This document shows positions 25,112 through 34,617 of a stretch of DNA of 64,000 nt, piece by piece. This DNA comes from Amycolatopsis umgeniensis (GTDB lineage Bacteria > Actinomycetota > Actinomycetes > Mycobacteriales > Pseudonocardiaceae). The stretch lies in assembly GCF_014205155.1 (NCBI RefSeq), contig NZ_JACHMX010000001.1:1550001-1614000 (forward strand). Direction: 5' to 3'. The notes beneath the pieces are model-generated. The model did not search any database, was not told where the DNA came from, and worked only from the letters and a program-made list of their open reading frames with translations. Made by a program: the position numbers and the translations under genes. Numbering within the stretch: position 1 is the first letter of the stretch; each line of letters starts with the position of its first letter.

Positions 25112-26257
25112 ATGAGCGGCGCTGGCGAAAAGGGCCCGACGGCCACCGTCGTGGCAGGCCCCGGCGACTCGGTGCTCAAGGTGTACCCGGTCCCGCTGGA
25201 TCGCGAGACCCGGTCGGCGCTGGCCCGCGAGCAGGCACTGCTGTCGACCGTCAGCCACGTCCCGGAGATCCTGCCGGTGCAGGAGGTCGGCACGCTCACC
25301 GACGGCCGGACGACGCTGCGGATGCCGCGCTGCGACCGTTCCCTCGCCACGGTGACGGGCCCCTTGCCCGTCGAGGAAACACTGCGCATCGGCCGGGTTG
25401 TCGCCCGAGCGCTCGCCGCGGCGCATACGGCAGGCGTCGTACACGGCTCGATCACGCCGCGGAACGTCCTGTTCCTGCCCTCGGGCGAGCCCGTGCTGGC
25501 GGACTTCGGGGTGGCGCTCAGGCAGCGGTTCCGCCGCGATCCGCTGTACGACCTGGAGTTCACCGCCCCGGAGACGGTCCGCGATCAGACGATGGACGAG
25601 CGCGCCGACCGGTACGGCCTCGGCGCGGTCCTGCACTTCATGCTGACCGGTGAGCCTCCACATCGGACTGTCGTCGGCGAGCAGCCCGCCGCGCGGCTTC
25701 ACCGGGTGCTCACCGAGCCGGTCCCGCCGATCACCCGGGCCGACGTCCCCGCCGAACTCGTGACGCTCGTCGGCGAATTGCTCGCCGCGGAACCGGGCCG
25801 TCGTCCGGAGGACACGCAGAGCCCGCTGTTCGGCCTGCCCGCCGAACCGGTCCTCGTGCTGGAACCGGCCCGGACGCCGCGGCCGCGGCGGCGATACGGC
25901 CTGGCCGCCGGGATCCTCGCCGGGGCAGGGGTCCTCGCCGCCGTGTCGTGGTTTCTCGCCACCAGGGACGACGATGTCGTGACACCGGGCCCGATCGCGA
26001 TCGACTTGGCACCACCCGCCGACCACGGGACCTACGTCGAACTGTCCTGGACGTCGAACGCCGAGCTGGATTACGCCGTCGTCATGGCCGAGGAAGGGCG
26101 CGCGGAACCTCAGGTGCTCTTCGCACGGCGGAGCGACCATTACCGGGTGGACGTCCGGCCGGGGTTGCGTTACTGCTTCCAGGTCCAGGGCACGGGGCCG
26201 CGCGGGACCTACGAAAGCGGATTCCGGTCCCTGCGCGGCGCCGTCTGCAAACGGTGA
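25112..26257 (+). CDS. Membrane pseudokinase with FN3-like exterior domain (paralogue 1)
   Basis: 381 residues in three parts. A Hanks-type kinase fold spans about 10-240 with the beta3 lysine K23 ('SVLKVYP') and 'LADFGVA' (DFG, 131-133). The catalytic loop reads H111-G-S113-I-T-P-R-N, so the HRD aspartate is Ser and the HRDxK lysine is Thr. A single membrane helix covers about 263-283. The outside part is a beta-rich FN3-like domain with two cysteines ('RYCFQVQG', 'GAVCKR'). Phosphotransfer is unlikely. It is convergent with the transglutaminase-like gene (2 bases apart). GGGGAG precedes ATG 25112; ATG 25082 is a possible longer start. Confidence 0.75.
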   Translation: MSGAGEKGPTATVVAGPGDSVLKVYPVPLDRETRSALAREQALLSTVSHVPEILPVQEVGTLTDGRTTLRMPRCDRSLATVTGPLPVEETLRIGRVVARALAAAHTAGVVHGSITPRNVLFLPSGEPVLADFGVALRQRFRRDPLYDLEFTAPETVRDQTMDERADRYGLGAVLHFMLTGEPPHRTVVGEQPAARLHRVLTEPVPPITRADVPAELVTLVGELLAAEPGRRPEDTQSPLFGLPAEPVLVLEPARTPRPRRRYGLAAGILAGAGVLAAVSWFLATRDDDVVTPGPIAIDLAPPADHGTYVELSWTSNAELDYAVVMAEEGRAEPQVLFARRSDHYRVDVRPGLRYCFQVQGTGPRGTYESGFRSLRGAVCKR

Positions 26258-26259
26258 AC

Positions 26260-28359
26260 TCAGCGCGGGGGACGGAGGACTCTCGCGTTGACAGCCGCCC
26301 GCAGCCTCAGGCGCCACGGCCGCCTGCCGAGTCCTTTTCGGACGGAGCGGACCGAGGCCCACGCTTCGGTGGCGACGTCCGGCTCCGTCCCTGACCACAG
26401 CGCCGCGTCCACCGTTCTCGCCAGCGAGACCAGACCATCCACAGTGGACTTTTCGCCGAAGACGACGGCAGCCTTGGCGAGGTCGCGTACGGTCATCCCG
26501 GCTGTCACGGGGACACCGTGTGCCCGCAACCGGTCCCGGGCCTCGGCCCAGGCGGCGATCGCCGCGGCCCGTCCCTTCCGGCGACGACGGCGCCAGGCAC
26601 GCAGCCCGGTCGCCGCGGGCACGGCGGTACCCCAGAGCGCCGCCGAGCCTCCGAGACCGAGACCGGCCACGGCGGCCGTCATGGCCCAGTCCATCGCGCC
26701 GGGTGTCCGCTCTTCTTCGGACTTTCCTGGCGGCAGCCGCGGGTTCTCCAGCTGGCGTTCCGGGGGAAGCCGGGTCCGCACCTCCGCCACCGCGGCGACG
26801 ATCCCGCTCGCGGATCCGGACCCGCTCCGCGCCGCCGCTCCCGACGGGTCGAGCGGGACCCAGCCGACCTTGTCCACCGCGACCTCCGGCCACGCGACGA
26901 CGTCGGCGTTGCGGACCGTGTACGCGCCGTCCCCCTCGGGCCGGTCCGGCGCGCGATAGCCAACGACCAGCCGGGCCGGGATTCCCTTGAGTCGGGCCAG
27001 GACCACGTACGCCGCGGCGAACTGCTCGCTCGTGCCCCGTTTGTCGTCGAGCAGGAACCGGCTCAGTTGCGGCCAGCCGTGCCCGGTGGGCAACTCGTCA
27101 CCGGTGGCCAGCCGGTAGTCCTGGGTGAGGAACCGTTCGAGCGCGACAGCGGTCTGGAAGGACGGGCGCAGGCCGGGCAGGATCCGATCGGCGAACTCGT
27201 CGATCGCCGGGGGCACCGTGCCGAGACCACCGAGCCCGCCGGGAAGACCGGGATTCGTCGCGGCGCCGAGCAGCGCTTCGGGGCCGACTTCGGGTTCCCA
27301 CCAGGCGAGGGTGTACCGCGCCGACGGCGCCGGTCGCGCGGCGATCAGGGTTCCGCGTGCCTCGTCCACGAGTACGTCGGCCCCGGCGGCCGAGGCGGGT
27401 GACGCCTGTCCGGGAAGCCACGGCCCGGACGAACCGGTCACCTCGAGGGCGGCTTGACGCCGGACGGCCGGGACACCGATCCCCGTGGTGGGCGGGATCT
27501 CCGCCCCCAAACGCCGGAAACCGCCGCCGGGGAACCAGTTCGAGCCGTCGAAGTCGTCGAGGACCACCAGCGGCCAGCGCCGCGACGACGGGGTGTCCCC
27601 CGTGTAGCGGAACACCCGCGGTACGGGATTCCGGCTCCGATAAGCGATCTCGGAGAGCGGGCTCGTGACGGATTCGGCGGCGAGCGGAGCGGATTCGCTG
27701 TCCTTCAACGAATAGGCGGGCCTCGCGAGCGGGTCGGCCGCGAAGAGTACGAAAGCCCCGACAACGGCGAGCACCACCGCGGGCACGAGCGACTTGAGCG
27801 ACCGGGTGCCCCTCGCCATCGCCAGACCCGCGATCACCGCGTATCCGAGACCCGTAAGCACCGCGGCGGTCCCGGTCACCGCGACGAAAGCCTGGCTCAA
27901 CGCCAGCACGAGCAGGCCGGGCACCAGCGCGACCGACGGCCGCCTGAGCCGGTGCAGCAACTCGATCCCCAGCACCGCGGCGATCAGGACGGCCAACGGC
28001 ACGAAGACGAGCAACCGCCCTTCCGGGAGGGCGGGCCAGGTCGACTGCAGGGTCAGTTGCCAGCCGTGGACCGCCCCGTCGGCGAGCACCGCCAACGACT
28101 CCCCGGTCGGGATCCCTGCCACGGTCGTGGCGGACAGGACAGTCTCGATCACCGCGAGGAGACCGGCGACGACGGCGAGCACCGGCCGCCACGGCACCAG
28201 GCCCGGGTGCCTTCTCCCGAGTTCGGTCACCCCGTAGACCGCCAGCGTCACCATGACGACGGGCAGGAGCAGCGCGGAAAAACCGAAGACCGGCGCGAAA
28301 AGCAGTCCGCCGAGCGCCGCGCCCGCGAGGACGGCGACGTCCGCGGTCCGCCGGATCAC
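26260..28359 (-). CDS. TgpA-type membrane transglutaminase-like protein lacking catalytic Cys and His
   Basis: 699 residues: an N-terminal block of membrane helices (about 1-215), an extracytoplasmic transglutaminase-like domain and a further helix near 595 with a basic tail. In active relatives the core reads GxCEQFA, DxHAWPEV and DP. Here the nucleophile position is Ser444 ('RGTSEQFAAAYVVLAR'), the His position is Val488 ('DVVAWPEV'), and only Asp504 remains ('VPLDPSG'). The fold is intact ('GIPARLVVGYRAP') but activity is improbable. GTG 28359 overlaps the DUF58 stop. Last gene of the MoxR operon. Confidence 0.8.
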   Translation of the reverse strand: MIRRTADVAVLAGAALGGLLFAPVFGFSALLLPVVMVTLAVYGVTELGRRHPGLVPWRPVLAVVAGLLAVIETVLSATTVAGIPTGESLAVLADGAVHGWQLTLQSTWPALPEGRLLVFVPLAVLIAAVLGIELLHRLRRPSVALVPGLLVLALSQAFVAVTGTAAVLTGLGYAVIAGLAMARGTRSLKSLVPAVVLAVVGAFVLFAADPLARPAYSLKDSESAPLAAESVTSPLSEIAYRSRNPVPRVFRYTGDTPSSRRWPLVVLDDFDGSNWFPGGGFRRLGAEIPPTTGIGVPAVRRQAALEVTGSSGPWLPGQASPASAAGADVLVDEARGTLIAARPAPSARYTLAWWEPEVGPEALLGAATNPGLPGGLGGLGTVPPAIDEFADRILPGLRPSFQTAVALERFLTQDYRLATGDELPTGHGWPQLSRFLLDDKRGTSEQFAAAYVVLARLKGIPARLVVGYRAPDRPEGDGAYTVRNADVVAWPEVAVDKVGWVPLDPSGAAARSGSGSASGIVAAVAEVRTRLPPERQLENPRLPPGKSEEERTPGAMDWAMTAAVAGLGLGGSAALWGTAVPAATGLRAWRRRRRKGRAAAIAAWAEARDRLRAHGVPVTAGMTVRDLAKAAVVFGEKSTVDGLVSLARTVDAALWSGTEPDVATEAWASVRSVRKGLGRRPWRLRLRAAVNARVLRPPR

Positions 28360-29525
28360 GACACCATCTCGTTCCACCGGCGCACCGCCTCGGCCGCGTC
28401 CGCCGCGCTGATGCGGCGGGCTCGCTGCACCCCTTCGACGCCGTGCACGCCGAGACCGTCCATCCCCAGCCCGTGGGTGCCGACCCCGAGCACCACCATG
28501 GTCGAGAAATGCGGCCGGACGACGGCGAGCGCACTCAGTTCCCGGCCGGCCCTTCCGGTCACGACCACGAGGCAACCGCCGCGAACTCCCTTGCGGGACA
28601 ACGCAGTCGGGATCAAGGGCCGATCGGCGGCCGGGTCTTGGCGGACTTCGCACAGCATGTCCATCAGCCGCCGGGTGGCCTGCGTCCCGCCGGACACGGT
28701 GAGGTCCTCGCCCGTCGAAGTGATCAGGCGGCAGCGGTGCCCGGCCATCGCCGCGGCGTGCACCAGCGAGGCCGCCAGCTCCGCGGCTTCTTCGAATTCG
28801 TCCTCCGCCAGCATCTTCGCGCGGGTGTCCAGCAGCAGGGTGAACCGGGGATGCTCGGGGTCGACGTAGTCGCGCACCATGAGCTGCCCGGTCCGCGCGG
28901 TCGCCTTCCAGTGCAGATGGCGGACCTCGTCGCCGACGACGTACTCTCGGACGTCCCGCAGATCCGCCGAACCGTACAGCGAATCGTCCGTCGTCGCGCC
29001 TTCGTGATGGTGGCGCGGATGCCCGGACGCGAGCGCGCGCACCGGATGCAGCTTCGGGAACACCCACAGCGTGGCGGTGTCACCCGCCGGAAGCGGCCGC
29101 CGCACGAGACCGAACGGGTCGGCGCGTTCGAGGACGAGCGGCCCCACGGTGAACCGGCCGCGCCGCCGGGTCGGCAGTTCGTAGTGGTACGTCGCCTCGG
29201 CGCCCGGTGCCAGTGGCCGCACCGGAACCGCCAGGTCGACGCCGTGCTCCCGCGCGGTGAACCCGGGTTGCCGCCGTTCGCCGGGATTCCCGACCAGCAG
29301 TCTGGCCAGCGCCGGCCGCCCGCGCTCGACCCGGTCCGGGAGCACCTCGCGCCGCACGGTGACCCGTGGCCGCCGGAAGACCATCGCCGCCCCGGCGAGC
29401 ACGGCGCCGACCGCCGCACCCGCCAGCACGCGCAGCAGCGGATATCCGGCCAGTTCGCCGGCGCCGTAACCCAGTACGGCGACGATCAGCAGTCCGATGC
29501 CCCGTCCGGTGAGCCGCATTCCCAT
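28356..29525 (-). CDS. DUF58 domain membrane protein
   Basis: 389 residues. Two helices near the N-terminus ('GIGLLIVAVLGYGAGELAG' and 'LLRVLAGAAVGAVLAGAAM') lead to a cytoplasmic DUF58 (VWA-like) domain with the diagnostic 'LRDVREYVVGDEVRHLHWKA' and 'LMVRDYVDPEHPRFTLLLD'. DUF58 proteins are near-constant partners of MoxR ATPases and TgpA-type transglutaminases and are thought to act with them in envelope or complex assembly. The start follows the FN3-protein stop by three bases. Confidence 0.88.
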   Translation of the reverse strand: MGMRLTGRGIGLLIVAVLGYGAGELAGYPLLRVLAGAAVGAVLAGAAMVFRRPRVTVRREVLPDRVERGRPALARLLVGNPGERRQPGFTAREHGVDLAVPVRPLAPGAEATYHYELPTRRRGRFTVGPLVLERADPFGLVRRPLPAGDTATLWVFPKLHPVRALASGHPRHHHEGATTDDSLYGSADLRDVREYVVGDEVRHLHWKATARTGQLMVRDYVDPEHPRFTLLLDTRAKMLAEDEFEEAAELAASLVHAAAMAGHRCRLITSTGEDLTVSGGTQATRRLMDMLCEVRQDPAADRPLIPTALSRKGVRGGCLVVVTGRAGRELSALAVVRPHFSTMVVLGVGTHGLGMDGLGVHGVEGVQRARRISAADAAEAVRRWNEMVS

Positions 29526-29528
29526 CGG

Positions 29529-31613
29529 CTACTTCCAAGTCAGCTTGTTGGACTGGACACCCTCGGAGCTGATCCACACGTTGCGGCCGATCGTGCCCTG
29601 GGGGAAGGCCTCGACGGTCAGCTTCCCATCGGGCCCGATCTTGACGGACTTGCCGCCGTGGACGCCGTCGTCGGTGGTGCAGGTGATCGACACCGTCTTG
29701 CCGGCGGTGAATCCGGACATGACGATGTGGATCAGCCCGCAGGCGGGCGGTTCGCATCGGTCGGCCGTGGTGTCGGCGCCGCGGGAGATGACGATGCTCC
29801 GGTCGGCGGGCGTGTCACCCTTGGCCTTCGTCACCGTCGCGGCCGGACCCCGGCCCGCGGCGTTCTCGGCGACCACGGAGACGGTGATCGGCTGCTCGAT
29901 CCCGATGTCCGCGATGAGCCGCGCCGTGGCCGAACCCGGCAGGCTCGCCGAACCCGCGCCCGAACCGTCGGCCCGCCGCCAGGAGACGTGGTACGCCGTG
30001 ACCGGCGAGCCGTTCGTCGCCGCGGCCCGCCAGGTGACGTTCGCGTCGGTGTCGCCGGTCTTGATGAGGACGTTGAGCCCGGCGGGGGCGCCCGGGGGCC
30101 GGAGGGCCGCGGCCGGGGTCACCGAGGCCGACGTGGCGCTGGGACCGGTGCCCGCCCGATTGGTCGCCGACACCGTGAACGTGTACGCCGTGCCGTTGGC
30201 GAGGCCGGTGATCGTCGTGGTCCGCACTCCCCCGCCGACCGTCTTCTCCCCGCCCGCCCAGGTGATCCGGTATCCGGTGAGCGTGGCGCCGTTGGCGGGG
30301 GCCGCACCCCATCTCACCGTCGCCGCGCCGTCGCCCGCGCTCGCGGTCACCGAGCGCGGCGCACCCGGCGGACTCGCCGGGACGACCGCGGGAGTGGTCT
30401 TGGGCTGCGGTTTCGGTTGCGGTTTCGGCTGGACTGGCGCGATGGGCCGGTCGGCCGGTTCACGCGGCGGCGGCTCCGAAGCCGGCTTGTCACCACTGTT
30501 CCCGGACGGCGCCGGGGTTTCGGCCGGTTTCTTCTCGCCGGTCACCGCGACTTCGTTCACCGCGCCACCGGGGTCCATGACGAGGACGTGCGCACCGTCG
30601 GCACCGTCCACATAGACCCGTGAGTCCTGACCCCGGACAGGAGGATGCTCCGCTCCACCGGGAATCGGCCTGCTGTCCCGCTTCCGCCCCGCACCGTCGT
30701 AAGTGGACAGTGTGTGGTTCCCCTTGTCCACCAAGGCGACCGCGGATCCGGAGGAGGCGAGGCCCACGTAGTCGCCGGGAGGAAGGGCAACGCTCACCGG
30801 CCCCGTCGACCGCCCGGTGGGGTCGACGAGATGCAGCCGCGCGCCCTGCCGGTCCAGGATCGCCAGCCTGCCGTCGACCTCGTTGGCGGCCACGACGGCG
30901 GTCTCGGGCACGTCCACTCCGAGCCGGACCGGCTCGCCGAGACCAGCGGGCGAAACGCGCCGCACCGTGTCGTCGTCGTTGTCCACGAAGACCGGCCCGT
31001 CCGCGGTGAGCGCCAGCGAACCCTTGTGCCTGCCGGGAAGCACGATCGGGCAAGAGACCCTGTCCGCGCCCGGCGCGAGTTCGCACAGCAGCCCGTCGTC
31101 GATCCGGTGCAGCCACAGCCGCCCGTCCGCGGTGGCGACCGGATCACCCAGCCTGCCTCCGACGGTGATCTTCGCCGAAGCCTCGCCGAGCCGGATGACG
31201 ACACCGGCCTGGCGATACACGCCGTACGGCCCGCCCTTGGTCTCCACCGCGACCGGCCACTCGTTCGAGGGGGACGGTGTGGTCTTCTCGACCGACAGCG
31301 TCGACTTCCCGAATTCGATGACACTCGACGGCGGAAGCACGTAACCCTGCGTCGGTCCTTGCGCGACCGGACTGCCCGGATCGGCGCCCGGGACCGGGAC
31401 CCGCGCGTCGGCGTACTTACCGGAACCGTCCACATGGAACGCGGAACCGAGGACGGAGTTGTAGATCCAATGGCCGCTCTGCGTGATATCCAGGCCCGGT
31501 AACGGTTTCGCCGCACCGGTGATCGCGATGCCCACCACCGCGACGCAACCGGCGACGATCGCGGCGATCGGCGCCCGCGCGCGAAACCACGCGAAGTCCC
31601 TGTGCGTTTCCAT
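29529..31613 (-). CDS. Membrane-anchored propeller-like protein with FN3 domains
   Basis: 694 residues. One N-terminal helix (13-35) anchors an exterior protein. Residues 50-380 contain repeating blade-like units ('ATADGRLWLHRIDD', 'LALTADGPVFVDNDDD', 'GRLAILDRQGARLHLVD'), suggesting a beta-propeller. A Pro/Lys-rich linker ('PVQPKPQPKPQPKTTP') leads to two FN3 domains ('PPGAPRSVTASAGDGAATVRW', given here only in part, and 'LNVLIKTGDTDANVTWRAA'). The C-terminal 90 residues hold four cysteines. Second gene of the MoxR operon, three bases after the MoxR stop. Probably the extracellular effector or sensor of the complex. Confidence 0.8.
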   Translation of the reverse strand: METHRDFAWFRARAPIAAIVAGCVAVVGIAITGAAKPLPGLDITQSGHWIYNSVLGSAFHVDGSGKYADARVPVPGADPGSPVAQGPTQGYVLPPSSVIEFGKSTLSVEKTTPSPSNEWPVAVETKGGPYGVYRQAGVVIRLGEASAKITVGGRLGDPVATADGRLWLHRIDDGLLCELAPGADRVSCPIVLPGRHKGSLALTADGPVFVDNDDDTVRRVSPAGLGEPVRLGVDVPETAVVAANEVDGRLAILDRQGARLHLVDPTGRSTGPVSVALPPGDYVGLASSGSAVALVDKGNHTLSTYDGAGRKRDSRPIPGGAEHPPVRGQDSRVYVDGADGAHVLVMDPGGAVNEVAVTGEKKPAETPAPSGNSGDKPASEPPPREPADRPIAPVQPKPQPKPQPKTTPAVVPASPPGAPRSVTASAGDGAATVRWGAAPANGATLTGYRITWAGGEKTVGGGVRTTTITGLANGTAYTFTVSATNRAGTGPSATSASVTPAAALRPPGAPAGLNVLIKTGDTDANVTWRAAATNGSPVTAYHVSWRRADGSGAGSASLPGSATARLIADIGIEQPITVSVVAENAAGRGPAATVTKAKGDTPADRSIVISRGADTTADRCEPPACGLIHIVMSGFTAGKTVSITCTTDDGVHGGKSVKIGPDGKLTVEAFPQGTIGRNVWISSEGVQSNKLTWK

Positions 31614-31616
31614 GGG

Positions 31617-32570
31617 TCACATCGCGTTGATCGCGGGCGAAGGCGTCGCCGCCAGTGCCTCGTCGACGATCTCGGTGGCGAGGCGCTGGTTGAGCTCGGC
31701 ATCGGCGGTGAGCACGAGCCGGTGGGCGAGCACCGGTTTCGCGATGGCCTTGATGTCGTCCGGGGTCACGTAGGCGCGTCCGTCGGTGGCGGCGATCCCC
31801 TGTGCCGCGCGCACCAGCGCGATACTCCCGCGTGGGCTCGCGCCGTAGCGGACCGCGGCGTGCTCCCGGGTCGCCGCGGCCAGCCGGACCGCGTACGAGC
31901 AGATCGCCGGGTCGAGGTGGGCGTCGCGCACCTCGTCGATGGCACGGCGCAGGGTCTCCAGATCGACGACCGGTTCGAGTTCGTCCGGGCTGACCCGCGC
32001 GCAATCGCTCATGATCACGCGCACCTCGGCGTCGTGCTCGGGGTAGCCGACGGAGATCCGCATCATGAACCGGTCGAGCTGCGCTTCGGGCAGCCGATAG
32101 GTGCCCTCCATCTCGATGGGGTTCTGGGTGGCGATCACCACGAACGGATGCGGTACCGCGTACGGCTTCGAATCGACCGTCGCCCGGCGTTCGGCCATCA
32201 CTTCGAGCAGCGCGGACTGCGTCTTCGGGGTCCCCCGGTTGATCTCGTCGGCGAGCACGACGTTGGCGAAGATGCCGCCGGGGTGGAATTCGAACTTCTC
32301 GTTGTTCTGGTGGTAGACCATCACCCCGGTGACGTCTCCCGGCAGCAGGTCGGGGGTGAACTGGATGCGGCTCCAGCTGCCGCCGATGCTCCGCGCGAGA
32401 CACCGGGCGAGGGTCGTCTTCCCCAGGCCCGGGACGTCTTCGATCAGCAGATGGCCCTCGGACAGCAGTGCCGCGATCGCGAGCCGGACGACGTCCGGTT
32501 TACCGCGCAGCACTCGCTGTACGTTCTCGGCGAGGGCCTGGTAAACCCCTGTGGCAGCCGTCGGATTCAT
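31617..32570 (-). CDS. MoxR-family AAA+ ATPase
   Basis: 317 residues. Walker A 'EDVPGLGKTT' (44-53), the MoxR hallmark 'RIQFTPDLLPGDVTG', Walker B 'VVLADEINR', sensor 1 'FVVIATQNPIEMEGTY' and 'LPEAQLDRFMM' are all present, so ATP hydrolysis is expected. MoxR proteins act as chaperone-like ATPases for VWA or DUF58 partners. First gene of a four-gene operon (MoxR, FN3 protein, DUF58, transglutaminase-like). GAGGGAGCAGG precedes the ATG. Confidence 0.92.
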   Translation of the reverse strand: MNPTAATGVYQALAENVQRVLRGKPDVVRLAIAALLSEGHLLIEDVPGLGKTTLARCLARSIGGSWSRIQFTPDLLPGDVTGVMVYHQNNEKFEFHPGGIFANVVLADEINRGTPKTQSALLEVMAERRATVDSKPYAVPHPFVVIATQNPIEMEGTYRLPEAQLDRFMMRISVGYPEHDAEVRVIMSDCARVSPDELEPVVDLETLRRAIDEVRDAHLDPAICSYAVRLAAATREHAAVRYGASPRGSIALVRAAQGIAATDGRAYVTPDDIKAIAKPVLAHRLVLTADAELNQRLATEIVDEALAATPSPAINAM

Positions 32571-32639
32571 CCTGCTCCCTCGAGACGAATGCTTACCTCT
32601 GGATGCTCCCCTGTCCCGACGGGGACCGGTCCCGGCGGC

Positions 32640-33914
32640 TCAGGACGCGTCGGCAGGCAAGGCCAGTTCGAAGATCGCCCCGCCCTGCTCACGGTTGTAG
32701 ACACGCAACGTGCCGCCGTGGACGTCGGCGACCCATTTGACGACGGCCAGCCCGATCCCGGTCGAGCCGCCGCCGCTGACGAACCGCTCGAACAGGGCGG
32801 CGGCCTGATCCGGGTCGACTCCCGGGCCGCGGTCGGCGATGACCACGCGGCCGTCGGCGACGGTGACCTGGATTTCGGCTTCCTCGCCGGGCGCGCGACC
32901 GTGGCTCAGCGCGTTCCCGATCAGGTTCGCGACGGCACGCCGCAGCAGGGTCGCGTCGCCGTCGACCCTGCTCGGCACGGTGGTGACCGTGATCCGCGCG
33001 TCCTGCGCGGGCAGATCCTCGACCACCGTCTCGACCAGCTGATCGAGCATCAACGGTCCGATCGACAGCTCCTCGACCCCCGCGGTGACCCGCGCGCGCC
33101 TCGGCCACAGATCGATGATGTCGCCCATCATCGAAGCCAGCCGGATCGTCCTCGGCAGCAGCTCGTCCCGTTCGGCGGGGTTCCTCAACGCCGCTTCGGC
33201 CAGCGCGCGCAGACCGGCGACCGGGGTCTTGAGGTCGTGCACGACGCCGTCGAGGAGCCGGGAAACGCCGTCCAGCAACGACTTCTGCTGTTCCAGCGCG
33301 GCGGTGGCGGGCCGCATGGCCCGGCCGGCGATGAAGTATCCGGCCGCGCCGAGGCCGAGCACCAGCAGCACGCAACCGCCGACCACCAGCAGCACCCACT
33401 CCTCGTGCCGCTCCTGTGTGCTTCCGGCGTCGGCGACCACGACGATCGCGCCGATGACCTGCCCGCCGCGATCCTTGATCGGATCGGCCGCGGCGTACAC
33501 GGACCGTCCCGCGGCGGTGGTCTCGTATCCGGCCTTCGACCGGTTCGTTCCGGTCGCCTCGGTCGCGAGCCGGTTCAGCAGGCCGTCGTCCACGGCCACG
33601 CATTCGCGTTTGCCCCGGTACGGCTCGAACCGCGGCGCGCTCCCGGGAAGGACGGCGAACTGCGGGCACTGCTCGTCGACGGTGTCGGTGCCGATGTAGG
33701 CGGTGACGATGGTGCCCCCGTCGGCGGCGACGAGCCGGGCCAGCGTCGCGGCGACCTGGCGGACGTCGCTGTCCAGCCGTTGCCTTCCCTGATCGGCGTC
33801 CGCCTCGATCACCAGCCAGGCCAGCACCACCAGCCCGAACGCGTTCATCGCGGTGAACAGCAGGGTCAGCAGGCGGCGGAGCCGTCGCAGCCTGTCTGTC
33901 GACGACTCGGTCAC
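32640..33914 (-). CDS. Sensor histidine kinase
   Basis: 424 residues. Two membrane helices (about 15-36 and 173-197) bracket an exterior sensor domain with two cysteines ('EQCPQF', 'KRECVAV'). The dimerisation helix carries His226 in 'VVHDLKTPVAGL'. The ATPase domain has 'NLIGNALSHG' (N box), 'IADRGPGVD' (G1) and 'GGGSTGIGLAVV' (G2). GTG 33914 overlaps the response-regulator stop (GTGA). The signal is unknown. It probably phosphorylates the regulator encoded just upstream. Confidence 0.9.
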   Translation of the reverse strand: MTESSTDRLRRLRRLLTLLFTAMNAFGLVVLAWLVIEADADQGRQRLDSDVRQVAATLARLVAADGGTIVTAYIGTDTVDEQCPQFAVLPGSAPRFEPYRGKRECVAVDDGLLNRLATEATGTNRSKAGYETTAAGRSVYAAADPIKDRGGQVIGAIVVVADAGSTQERHEEWVLLVVGGCVLLVLGLGAAGYFIAGRAMRPATAALEQQKSLLDGVSRLLDGVVHDLKTPVAGLRALAEAALRNPAERDELLPRTIRLASMMGDIIDLWPRRARVTAGVEELSIGPLMLDQLVETVVEDLPAQDARITVTTVPSRVDGDATLLRRAVANLIGNALSHGRAPGEEAEIQVTVADGRVVIADRGPGVDPDQAAALFERFVSGGGSTGIGLAVVKWVADVHGGTLRVYNREQGGAIFELALPADAS

Positions 33915-34576
33915 GAGAGCCGGTATCCGATCCCGCGGACGGTCTCCACCAGATCGGGCTCCCCCAGCTTGCGGCGCAGGCGTTTCACCACCGCCTCGAC
34001 GACGTTCGCGACAGGCTCGTTCTCGAGGTCCCAGCAATGCTCGATGAGTTCCGCGCGGGACACCGTCAGTCCCTGCCGGGTCGCGAGGTATTCGAGGATC
34101 GCGAATTCCCGGTTGCTCAGCGACAGCAGGACACCGCCCCGGCGCACCTCGCAGCGGGCGAAGTCGACTTCGAGATCGGAGTGCCGCAGCACCGGCGGGC
34201 TCCCGGCCCCTCGACGGCACAGGTTCGTCACCCTGGCGAGCAGTTCGGCCATGACGAACGGTTTGACGAGATAGTCGTCCCCGCCGTGCTCGAATCCCTC
34301 GACCCTGGCACTGCTGGAGTCCAAGGCCGTCAGGAACAGCACCGGCACGGTCCACCCCAGCCGCCTGCGCTCGTCGACGAACCCGGCGGCGTCCCCGTCG
34401 GGCAGCATCCGGTCGAACACGGCGCAAGCGTGTGCCCCACCCGTGGAAGCGAGCACTCCGGCCGCGGCGGCCAGCGTGCCCACCGCGTCCACGGTGAACG
34501 AGGCCGCCCGCAGTTCGGCGGACACGGCCCTCCGGATGTCCTCGTCGTCCTCGACGACCAGCGTCCTCGTGTTCAT
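33911..34576 (-). CDS. OmpR/PhoB-type response regulator (paralogue 1)
   Basis: 221 residues. Receiver: acidic pocket 'VVEDDED', phosphoacceptor D55 in 'CAVFDRMLPDG', 'LFLTALD' and K in 'DDYLVKPF'. Winged helix: 'LSLSNREFAILEYLATRQG', 'NVVEAVVKRLRRKLGEP' and 'TVRGIGYRLS'. Cotranscribed with the kinase through overlapping codons. It diverges from a close paralogue across only 41 bases. Confidence 0.92.
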   Translation of the reverse strand: MNTRTLVVEDDEDIRRAVSAELRAASFTVDAVGTLAAAAGVLASTGGAHACAVFDRMLPDGDAAGFVDERRRLGWTVPVLFLTALDSSSARVEGFEHGGDDYLVKPFVMAELLARVTNLCRRGAGSPPVLRHSDLEVDFARCEVRRGGVLLSLSNREFAILEYLATRQGLTVSRAELIEHCWDLENEPVANVVEAVVKRLRRKLGEPDLVETVRGIGYRLS

Positions 34577-34617
34577 GTCGGCTGGAGCTTACGTCCCTCG
34601 CTCGCTACTTTGAACCG

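Noticed and set aside
29529..31613. Phage or polymorphic-toxin origin of the FN3 protein
   Set aside because: No toxin domain or phage genes nearby; the fixed MoxR-FN3-DUF58-transglutaminase order is a known chromosomal arrangement.
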